The position numbers and the translations under genes were made by a program. From Rubrivivax sp. (GTDB lineage: Bacteria > Pseudomonadota > Gammaproteobacteria > Burkholderiales > Burkholderiaceae_C): a stretch of DNA of 33,166 bases. Within the stretch, counting starts at the first letter, position 1. Each line of letters opens with the position of its first letter. Under the pieces are notes generated by a model. The model had not been told where the DNA came from, did no database searches, and was given only the letters and a program-made list of their open reading frames with translations. Location of the stretch: assembly GCA_021298085.1 (NCBI GenBank), contig JAJTDE010000057.1, forward strand, positions 1-33,166, given 5' to 3'. Positions 13,124 to 20,161 of the stretch are shown here, one piece after another.

Positions 13124-14935
13124 TCAGGCAAACAGCGTTTCCAGCTCGTCGATCAGCCCGCCCACGTAGGCCACGGCGTCATGGATGGGCTGGGGTGTGG
13201 ACAGGTCAATGCCGGCCGCGGCCAGCAGCTGCAGCGGCGGCTGGGTGCCACCGGCTTTGAGCACCTCAAGCCAGCGGCCCACGGCCACCGGCCCTTCCTG
13301 GCGCACGCGCAGCGCCGCGGCCGTTGACGCCACCAGGCCCACCGAGTAGGTGTAGGGGTACAGCCCCATGTAGTAGTGCGGCTGGCGCATCCAGGTCATG
13401 CGGGCCCCGTCGTCCAGCTGCAGTGTGTCGCCCCAGAAACGCTGAAGGATCTGGCCCTTGCGTTCGTTCAGCAGCGCGGCGGTGAGTGAGCCGCCCTGCT
13501 CCACCAGCGCGTACACCTGACGCTGCAGTTCAGCCTCCAGCAGGTGGGTCACGAAGTTGTGGTGGTAGGTACCCAGCACCTGCATGATCACCGCGCGGCG
13601 CATGCGGGGGTCGGCTGTGCGGGCCAGGATGTGCTCGGCCAGCAGCATCTCGTTCATCGTCGAGGGCGCCTCGATGAAGGGCATGGCTGGCCGGGTGTTG
13701 ACGTAGCGCTGCGCCCGCATCGCCAGCCCGAAATGCCCGGCGTGGCCCAGCTCGTGCGCGAGCGTGAACACGTTGCGCATGGTGTCTGACCAGGTGATCA
13801 GGATGTAGGGGTGCACGCCATAGGGTGAGGCGCAGAAGGCCCCGGACGACTTGCCGATGTTGTCGGCCCTGTCCACCCAGCGCTCCGACAGGGCGCGCTG
13901 CATCAGAGTGTGGTACTCCGGGCCCATCACCGACAGCGCCTGCAGGATCAGTGCGCAGGCCTCGTCATAGGGCACCGGGGGGTTGAAGTCAGCATCCAGC
14001 GGCGCTTTCAGGTCGCAGTAGCGCAGCTGGGGCAGGCCCAGAACCCGGCAGCGCAGGCGGGCATAACGCTGCATATGCGGCGCCAGCGACGTCTGGATGA
14101 TGTCCAGGATGGCCTGGTAGACCGTCTGCGGGATCTCGTGCGACTGCAGCAGGTAGGCCTCGGTGCTGGCGTGGCCGCGCAGGCGTGCCAGCACCACGTT
14201 CTTCTGGGTTTCGGTGGCGAAGGTGGCGGCGCAGGTGTGCTGGTAGGCCTTCAGGCCCTCGCTGAACGACGCCCAGGCCGCGTGGCGCACGCTGGCGTCG
14301 GCATGCCCTTCGTACTGTGATTCGAAGCCGTTGATGGAGTTGGCATGGGTGGTGCCGGCCGCATCCACAAACGGCGCAAAGCGCATGTCGGCCAGCTTGG
14401 CGCGGTTGTAGACCAACATCGGTGCGCCCAGCACCGTGCCCAGCGAGGCCAGCACCCGTTCGGCCTCGGCACCCAGCCGGTAAGGGCGCTGGGCCAGCAG
14501 TTCGTCCAGCCAGCGGCTGAAGGCGGCCAGGCCGGGTTCCTCGGCCCGAAAGCGTTCCAGCAGGCCTTCCGGAAAGGCCAGGATCTCGGTGTCGACAAAC
14601 GACAGGTCGGCGGCCACCCGGGCGTGCAGGGCCGACACCTGGGCCTGCGCGGCCTGGCTGGCCGCGGCCGTGCCGTCCTGGGCCAGGCGCAGGTGCGCAA
14701 AGCTGCCCACCCGCACCAGCCGAACCTGCAGGGCTTCCACCGCGGCCAGGCAGTCCAGCAGGGCTGTCGCGCTGCTGGCCAGGCGCCCCTGGTGGGCCTT
14801 CATGGCCAGGCGCTCTTCATCGAGTGCCGAACACTCGGCCGCCCAATCGGCGTCACTGGCAAAGAGCTCGGACAGATCCCAGGTGGTCTCGGGCGGGACC
14901 TCGGAACGGGCGGGGCGCTGCGGCATGGGGTGCAC
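13124..14935 (-). CDS. M3-family oligoendopeptidase (PepF-like)
   Basis: 603 residues, near the usual length of oligoendopeptidase F. The zinc site HELGHAGHF begins near residue 394, and the downstream glutamate ligand is in FIEAPSTMNEMLLAEHIL. The opening reads PETTWDLSELFASDADWAAE, typical of PepF. GLYPYTYSVGLVASTAAALR near the C-terminus is a family motif. It cleaves short peptides in the cytoplasm; no signal peptide is present. Two ATGs three codons apart (14935, 14926) are possible starts. The gene is convergent with modE and divergent from the metallo-hydrolase gene, with 76 bases between them. Confidence 0.9.
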   Translation of the reverse strand: MHPMPQRPARSEVPPETTWDLSELFASDADWAAECSALDEERLAMKAHQGRLASSATALLDCLAAVEALQVRLVRVGSFAHLRLAQDGTAAASQAAQAQVSALHARVAADLSFVDTEILAFPEGLLERFRAEEPGLAAFSRWLDELLAQRPYRLGAEAERVLASLGTVLGAPMLVYNRAKLADMRFAPFVDAAGTTHANSINGFESQYEGHADASVRHAAWASFSEGLKAYQHTCAATFATETQKNVVLARLRGHASTEAYLLQSHEIPQTVYQAILDIIQTSLAPHMQRYARLRCRVLGLPQLRYCDLKAPLDADFNPPVPYDEACALILQALSVMGPEYHTLMQRALSERWVDRADNIGKSSGAFCASPYGVHPYILITWSDTMRNVFTLAHELGHAGHFGLAMRAQRYVNTRPAMPFIEAPSTMNEMLLAEHILARTADPRMRRAVIMQVLGTYHHNFVTHLLEAELQRQVYALVEQGGSLTAALLNERKGQILQRFWGDTLQLDDGARMTWMRQPHYYMGLYPYTYSVGLVASTAAALRVRQEGPVAVGRWLEVLKAGGTQPPLQLLAAAGIDLSTPQPIHDAVAYVGGLIDELETLFA

Positions 14936-15011
14936 GGTGGTGTGGACAGGCCAAGCAGTATGCCTGGGCGCTTGCCCCTAGACTCCGTGTCAGTTGACTC
15001 TGAGGCCCCGC

Positions 15012-15911
15012 ATGAGCCGCCCCCCTTCCCGCCTGCAGATCGAGCACTTCCTCGACGCCGCCACCTCCACCTTCAGCCACCTCGTGTGGGACAGCCTCAC
15101 CGGCCAGTGTGCGGTGGTCGACAGCGTGCTCGACTACGACCCGAAATCCGGCCGCACCCGCACCACCAGCGCGGAGCGCCTGGTGGCCCGTGTGCGCGAA
15201 CTCGGGCTCCAGGTGCAATGGCTGCTGGAGACACACGTGCATGCCGACCACCTGTCCGCGGCGCCTTGGCTGCAGCAGCAACTGGGTGGCAAGCTGGCCA
15301 TCGGCCGCCACATCACCACCGTGCAGGCCACCTTTGGCACGCTGTTCAATGCGGGCAGCGAGTTTGCGCGCGACGGCAGCCAGTTTGACCACCTCTTCGA
15401 TGACGGCGAGACCTTTGGCATCGGTGGCTTGCACGCCACAGCGCTGCACACCCCCGGCCATACCCCCGCCTGCATGACCTATGTGGTGCGTGACGACCCC
15501 AGCGAGCCAGGGCGCACCCTGGCCCTGGTCGGTGACACGCTGTTCATGCCCGACTACGGCACCGCCCGTTGCGACTTCCCCGGTGGCGATGCCGCCACGC
15601 TCTACCGCTCCATCCACAGGGTGTTGAGCCTGCCTGACGAGACGGAGCTGATCCTGTGCCACGACTACCCGCCCAACGGCCGTGCGCCGGTGTGCGTGAG
15701 TACCGTGGCCGCGCAGAAGGCCAGCAATGTGCACGTGCACCTCGGCGTGAGCGAGGCCGAGTTTGTGGCCATGCGACAGGCGCGTGACGCCACGCTGGCC
15801 ATGCCGGTGCTGATCCTGCCATCGGTGCAGGTGAACATGCGCGCCGGCCGGCTGCCGCCTCCTGAGGACAATGGCGTGTCCTACCTGAAGATACCTCTGA
15901 ACGCCGTGTGA
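15012..15911 (+). CDS. MBL-fold metallo-hydrolase, persulfide dioxygenase-like (ETHE1/Blh group)
   Basis: 299 residues. The metal-binding motif THVHADH places H75, H77, D79 and H80. H150 (HTPGH), D175 (LVGDTLFMPDYGTARCDFPG) and H217 (LCHDY) complete the site. HADH in place of the common HxDH and the GDTLF.PDYGTARCDFP segment match the Blh/ETHE1 branch. That branch oxidises glutathione persulfide to sulfite using one iron. I chose ATG 15012; a TTG at 14994 is less likely. The stop overlaps the GTG start of a SulP transporter, so the enzyme and an anion transporter are translationally coupled, which fits sulfur oxidation. The exact substrate is inferred. Confidence 0.84.
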   Translation: MSRPPSRLQIEHFLDAATSTFSHLVWDSLTGQCAVVDSVLDYDPKSGRTRTTSAERLVARVRELGLQVQWLLETHVHADHLSAAPWLQQQLGGKLAIGRHITTVQATFGTLFNAGSEFARDGSQFDHLFDDGETFGIGGLHATALHTPGHTPACMTYVVRDDPSEPGRTLALVGDTLFMPDYGTARCDFPGGDAATLYRSIHRVLSLPDETELILCHDYPPNGRAPVCVSTVAAQKASNVHVHLGVSEAEFVAMRQARDATLAMPVLILPSVQVNMRAGRLPPPEDNGVSYLKIPLNAV

Positions 15912-17680
15912 GCCACGATCCACCGCCGCGCCAGCGCGCGCTTGCCGCCTGGTTTCCCATCCTCGACTGGGGCCCGCGCTACACCCGCGCGCTGGCCAGC
16001 GCGGACATGGTGGCCGCAGCGGTGGTCACCTTGATGCTGATCCCGCAGAGCCTGGCCTATGCCCTGCTGGCGGGCATGCCGCCCGAGACAGGCCTGTACG
16101 CCAGCATGCTGCCGCTGCTGGCCTATGCGCTGATGGGCAGCAGCAGCGCGCTGGCGGTGGGCCCCGCCGCGGTGACCTCGCTGATGACCGCGGCCGCACT
16201 CGGGCCCCTGGTGGCTGCGGGCACTGTGGGTCATGTGGCCGCCGGCAGCCTGCTGGCCCTGATGAGCGGCGCGATGCTGCTGGCCATGGGCGCGCTCCGG
16301 CTGGGCTTTCTGGCCAGCTTCCTGAGCCACCCGGTGCTGTCGGGTTTTGTGTCGGCGTCGGGCGTGCTGATCGCCGCCAGCCAGCTCAAGCACCTGCTGG
16401 GCGTGCCCTTGCAGGGGCAGACGCTGCCTGAGATCCTGCCCAGCCTTTGGCAGCACGGCGCAGGCTGGCACGGCCCGACGGTGGCCATCGGGGCGGGCAC
16501 CGTGCTGTTCCTGTGGTGGGTCAGGCGTTCGCTGAAGGGTCTGTTGCGCGCGCAGGGCGTCTCGCCCTTTGTCGCGGACGTGCTGACCAAGGCCGCGCCG
16601 GTGCTGGCCTTGGCCGCCACCACGCTGCTGGCCTGGTCACTGTCGCTCGAGGCGCAGGGCCTGAAGGTGGTGGGGCCGGTGCCTGGCGGCCTGCCGCCAC
16701 TGGCGCTGCCACCGTTTGACGCGGCGGGCTTGTCGGCGCTCGGGCCATTGGCCTCTGCGGCGCTGCTGATCAGCCTGGTGGGTTTTGTGGAGTCGGTGTC
16801 GGTGGGCCAGTCGCTGGCTGCCAAGCGCCGCGAGCGCATTGAGCCCGATGCCGAGCTGCGGGCGCTGGGGGCCAGTAACCTGGCGGCCGGCTTCAGCGGA
16901 GGCTTTCCCGTCACGGGTGGTTTCTCGCGCTCGGTGGTGAACTTTGACGCCGGTGCCCGCACGCTGGCGGCTGGTGTCTTCACGGCCATCGGCCTGCTGG
17001 TGGCCGCGCTGCTGCTCACACCCGCGCTGCACCACCTGCCGCAGGCGACGCTGGCGGCCACCATCGTGGTGGCGGTGCTGTCGCTGGTGGATCTGGGCGC
17101 CTTTGGTCGTACCTGGCGCTATGCCCGTGACGACTTTGCGGCGCTGGTGCTCACCTTCAGCCTGACGCTGCTGATGGGGGTGGAGGCCGGGCTGATGGCC
17201 GGTGTGGGGGCCTCACTGCTGTTCCACCTGTGGCGCACCAGCCGTCCGCACATCGCCACCGTGGGCCAGGTGCCCGGCACGGCCCATTACCGCAACGTGT
17301 TGCGCCATGAGGTCATCACCCAGCCCACCATCCTCAGCCTGCGGGTCGATGAGAGCCTGTACTTTGCCAACGCCCGCTTCCTGGAGGACCATGTCGCTGC
17401 GCAGGTGGCAGCGCACCCGGCCATCGAGCATGTGGTGCTGCAGTGCGCCGCCGTCAACGCCATCGACAGCAGTGCGCTGGAGAGCCTGGAAGCCATCACC
17501 CACCGCCTCGCCGATGCCGGTGTGATGCTGCACCTCAGCGAAATCAAGGGCCCGGTGATGGACCGCCTGCAGCGCAGTGATTTCCTGCAGCAACTCACCG
17601 GCCGCGTCTTCCTGTCGCACCACGAGGCTGTTCAGGCCCTTGCGGTGCAGACCGCGCCCGCCAACCCCGGAGCACCCTGA
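15908..17680 (+). CDS. SulP-family (SLC26) anion transporter with STAS domain
   Basis: 590 residues from GTG 15908, overlapping the previous stop (GTGTGA). The N-terminal signature IPQSLAYALLAGMPPETGLY and then SSSALAVGPAAVTSL, followed by about a dozen hydrophobic helices, defines SulP. SVSVGQSLAAKRRERIEPDA and GGFPVTGGFSRS are central motifs. The cytoplasmic STAS domain spans about 450-570 (ILSLRVDESLYFANARFLED, IDSSALESLEAI). Members move sulfate, bicarbonate or related anions. Coupling to a persulfide-dioxygenase-like enzyme suggests sulfate or sulfite, but this is inference. The stop overlaps the start of the next gene (TGATG). Confidence 0.9.
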   Translation: MSHDPPPRQRALAAWFPILDWGPRYTRALASADMVAAAVVTLMLIPQSLAYALLAGMPPETGLYASMLPLLAYALMGSSSALAVGPAAVTSLMTAAALGPLVAAGTVGHVAAGSLLALMSGAMLLAMGALRLGFLASFLSHPVLSGFVSASGVLIAASQLKHLLGVPLQGQTLPEILPSLWQHGAGWHGPTVAIGAGTVLFLWWVRRSLKGLLRAQGVSPFVADVLTKAAPVLALAATTLLAWSLSLEAQGLKVVGPVPGGLPPLALPPFDAAGLSALGPLASAALLISLVGFVESVSVGQSLAAKRRERIEPDAELRALGASNLAAGFSGGFPVTGGFSRSVVNFDAGARTLAAGVFTAIGLLVAALLLTPALHHLPQATLAATIVVAVLSLVDLGAFGRTWRYARDDFAALVLTFSLTLLMGVEAGLMAGVGASLLFHLWRTSRPHIATVGQVPGTAHYRNVLRHEVITQPTILSLRVDESLYFANARFLEDHVAAQVAAHPAIEHVVLQCAAVNAIDSSALESLEAITHRLADAGVMLHLSEIKGPVMDRLQRSDFLQQLTGRVFLSHHEAVQALAVQTAPANPGAP

Positions 17681-18519
17681 TGATCATCCGCGACTACGAC
17701 AATACCCAGGACCGCGCGGCGGTGATCGCACTGTGGCGCAGCGCCTTTGGCTACGCGACGGCCCACAACGACCCCGAGACTGCGCTCGACCACAAGCTGC
17801 GGGTGGGTGACCGGCTGCTGTTTGTTGCGGTGGCCGACTCGGCCGTGGTGGGCACCGCCATGGCAGGCTATGACGGCCACCGGGGTTGGCTGTATTCGAT
17901 CGCGGTTGACTCGAGCCACCGTCGGCGTGGCCTGGGAACCCGGCTGGTGCGGCATGCCGAACAGGCGCTGCTGGCCACGGGGTGCCTGAAGATCAATCTG
18001 CAGCTGCTGGCCAGCAACGAAGCCACCGCGGCGTTTTATGCCGCGCTGGGGTATGCGGTGGAGCCGCGCATCAGCATGGGCAAGGTGCTGCACGAGAACG
18101 TGGCGGCATCGGTGCCGGCCGAACCGCCGGCGCCGCCGCAGGGGCTGGTGGTGTTTGCCAAGGACACCCACCGTGTCGCGCGTTTCTACCAACAGACCCT
18201 GGGCCTGCAGGTGGTGGCCTGCGACCCGCACCACATCCTGCTGCGTGGCCCACAGCATGAACTGGTCATCCATGCCATCCCGGCGGCGGTGGCCAGCAGC
18301 ATCCACGTTGCACAGCCGCCGCAGCCGCGCGACGAGACTCCGCTGAAGCCCAGCTTCGTGGTGGCAAGCCTGGCCGATGTGCGTGCGGCGGTGCAGGCCA
18401 CCGGCGGTTTTCTCAAGCCCGACGCCGGCGCCTGGCGCATCCGGGGCTGCGTGGTCCTGGACGGCTGGGACCCGGAGGGCAACATCGTGCAGTTCAAGCA
18501 GCCCGATGGCGGCAGTTGA
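17680..18519 (+). CDS. GNAT acetyltransferase fused to a VOC (glyoxalase-like) domain
   Basis: 279 residues. Residues 1-140 form a YpeA-like GNAT domain: acetyl-CoA motif IAVDSSHRRRGLGTRLVRHA and the closing NEATAAFYAALGYAVEPRIS. A Pro/Ala-rich linker (PAEPPAPPQ, about 147-155) leads to a VOC-type half (about 156-277). That half reads GLVVFAKDTHRVARFYQQTL then GLQVV, and ends with GWDPEGNIVQFKQP. YpeA homologues usually occur alone at about 140 residues, so this fusion is unusual. The ATG overlaps the SulP stop, making it the third member of the coupled operon. Function is unknown; metal ligands of the VOC half are not obvious. Confidence 0.85.
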   Translation: MIIRDYDNTQDRAAVIALWRSAFGYATAHNDPETALDHKLRVGDRLLFVAVADSAVVGTAMAGYDGHRGWLYSIAVDSSHRRRGLGTRLVRHAEQALLATGCLKINLQLLASNEATAAFYAALGYAVEPRISMGKVLHENVAASVPAEPPAPPQGLVVFAKDTHRVARFYQQTLGLQVVACDPHHILLRGPQHELVIHAIPAAVASSIHVAQPPQPRDETPLKPSFVVASLADVRAAVQATGGFLKPDAGAWRIRGCVVLDGWDPEGNIVQFKQPDGGS

Positions 18520-18563
18520 CGGCGCGACAATGACCGGCTTGCCCGCTTTCCCGAAGGCCCCCA

Positions 18564-18800
18564 GTGAAGCCCTACGACATCGAATTGCAGCGCCCCATTG
18601 GCATGCACCACGACAAAGGTGTGCTTGAGCTGCGCATGGACGCGTTGGTCCAGGCCCGTTCCCTGCGCGACGACTCGCCGCCAGGCTCCACCTTCCGCAT
18701 TCCGGTGGACCACGCCCGCACGCTGCTGATGCTGCTCAAGCAGCAGTTGGCCGAGCTGGACAAGCTGCAGCCCAGGAGTCGCCGCTCAGGCCGCGCCTGA
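18564..18800 (+). CDS. Small conserved hypothetical protein
   Basis: 78 residues from GTG 18564, starting KPYDIELQRPIGMHHDKGVL and containing DHARTLLMLLKQQLAELDKL near the end. It is soluble with a helical C-terminal half and a basic tail. It lies 44 bases after the GNAT-VOC gene on the same strand, so it may be the last gene of that operon. I do not recognise a named family, but the composition and codon use are those of a genuine gene. Confidence 0.6.
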   Translation: MKPYDIELQRPIGMHHDKGVLELRMDALVQARSLRDDSPPGSTFRIPVDHARTLLMLLKQQLAELDKLQPRSRRSGRA

Positions 18801-18836
18801 GTGGGCAGCGCGTGCGCTCGCCACGGCCGCCGTTGG

Positions 18837-19520
18837 TCAGGCGCGGTCAGCCCTGCGGCGCCGCAGCGCGCCCAGGGCGAGCAGCCCGGTCAGCGCCAAG
18901 GCCCAGGACTGCGGTTCAGGCACGGCCGTGACGCGCTCGAACATCATGTTGTCCATGACGAAGTAGCCGTTGTCGACAAACTCGACCCGGCCGATCAGCG
19001 TGCTCGAATAGAAGCCATGGAATTGCGACCAGGCAAAGGTGCTGGCCGGGCTGGCCATGTCCACGGTGTCCAGCAAGTTGTTGCTGGTGTCGTAAAACGC
19101 CAGGCGGAAGACCCCGTTGGAGATGGAGCCCGGCAGGAAGCTGCTTTCGTCGGCCTCGGCACCGTAGAAGCCGAAGCGGTTGACGCCGCCGGCAAAGCTG
19201 AAGCCAAAGCGGTCACCCGGGACGAATACCGCGAAGAAGCGGTCGGCATCCTTGCCTTGGGTCACGGGTGCCGCGGCGCCCAGACCGTAGAGACCGATGG
19301 TGCTGATCAAGGTGCCGGTGCCGGTGATGCTGCCGTAGCTCAGACCGTTGGCGAAGCTGTGGCTGTTGGCGAAGGTGTCAGCGCCCAGCTCAAAGCGTTC
19401 GACATGGGCGCCTGCAAAGCTGCCAACCCCGACGCCGGTGGTCACTGCCGCCAGCGCAGGCGACACCGCCACCAGGGCGCCCGCGAGCACCCCCAGATTC
19501 CACCAAACCCGTGTCTTCAT
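18837..19520 (-). CDS. PEP-CTERM-anchored exported protein
   Basis: 227 residues. A signal peptide (VLAGALVAVSPALA, ending near residue 24) is followed by a beta-rich body with a FYGAEADESSFLPGSISNGV-type region. The C-terminal sorting signal is VPEPQSWALALTGLLALGAL followed by RRRR. PEP-CTERM proteins are processed by exosortase and associated with surface or exopolysaccharide structures; the exosortase gene is not in this window. The body resembles the many uncharacterised PEP-CTERM proteins whose function is unknown. It stands alone on its strand, 36 bases after the convergent small gene. Confidence 0.92.
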   Translation of the reverse strand: MKTRVWWNLGVLAGALVAVSPALAAVTTGVGVGSFAGAHVERFELGADTFANSHSFANGLSYGSITGTGTLISTIGLYGLGAAAPVTQGKDADRFFAVFVPGDRFGFSFAGGVNRFGFYGAEADESSFLPGSISNGVFRLAFYDTSNNLLDTVDMASPASTFAWSQFHGFYSSTLIGRVEFVDNGYFVMDNMMFERVTAVPEPQSWALALTGLLALGALRRRRADRA

Positions 19521-19675
19521 GATCTTGGCCTCTACCGCAAACCGACGAACACATCATCACACCGGCAGGCGTGGCACGACACAGGGAAAAGCGGCCCTTG
19601 GCAAGCAAACCCCTCAGCCAAGGGGACTCCTGTCGCGGCGATGCACCACGCAGCGCGTGAAGGCGTGACCGTTTG

Positions 19676-19834
19676 TCACTCACTCCACGACAGCGAAGGC
19701 CACCAATGCATGGCCAAGCCAGCGCCCAGCAGCACCAGCACGATCACGGCACCAACCAGCTTGAGCACGCTGGCTGTCCGGCTGCCACGAAACAATCTGC
19801 GGCCGCTTGGCCACGACATCCCTGTCCATCTCAT
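19676..19834 (-). CDS. Small single-pass membrane protein
   Basis: 52 residues from ATG 19834, or 47 from ATG 19819. The sequence is basic at the start (MSWPSGRRLFRGSRTASV), then has one hydrophobic helix, LKLVGAVIVLVLLGAGLAMH, and ends WWPSLSWSE. Positive residues before the helix predict an inner-membrane protein with its N-terminus in the cytoplasm. Ribosome sites for either start are weak. The frame is short, but its organised layout supports a real small membrane protein. No family was recognised. It lies between the PEP-CTERM gene and xseB on the same strand. Confidence 0.5.
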   Translation of the reverse strand: MRWTGMSWPSGRRLFRGSRTASVLKLVGAVIVLVLLGAGLAMHWWPSLSWSE

Positions 19835-19927
19835 CGCGCTAGTCTAGACGACAGGATGACCGTCTTCCGTGCGGCGCCCGCTGAGCAGGGGGCGGGTTGG
19901 CCCACAACGGCGTCAGGCGAGCCGGTC

Positions 19928-20161
19928 TCAGCCCTCGGTACCGGCAGGGGCCTTGTGGGTGACCTGTGCCAGTGCCTGTTCCAGTGCCTGCTCCACCGCA
20001 TCGATGCGCTGGGTGCAGACCTTGTAGGCGGCTACCGATTCGGTGACGATGGTCAACAGGTCGTCGATGTTGGGCTCGCGCTGGTTGCGCAGGGTCTCGG
20101 CGTGGCGCTGCAGCACGCTGAAGTTGTCGCGAAAGCTCTTGGGCTGGACGGTCTTGCTCAT
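19928..20161 (-). CDS. xseB: Exodeoxyribonuclease VII small subunit
   Basis: 77 residues. Helical throughout, with PKSFRDNFSVLQRHAETLRN and VAAYKVCTQRIDAVEQALEQ matching the length and two-helix layout of XseB. It is translated from an ATG overlapping the stop of the large-subunit gene (ATGA), and binds the large subunit to form the nuclease that degrades single-stranded DNA. The sequence is more divergent than housekeeping XseB, in parallel with the unusual large subunit beside it. Confidence 0.8.
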   Translation of the reverse strand: MSKTVQPKSFRDNFSVLQRHAETLRNQREPNIDDLLTIVTESVAAYKVCTQRIDAVEQALEQALAQVTHKAPAGTEG

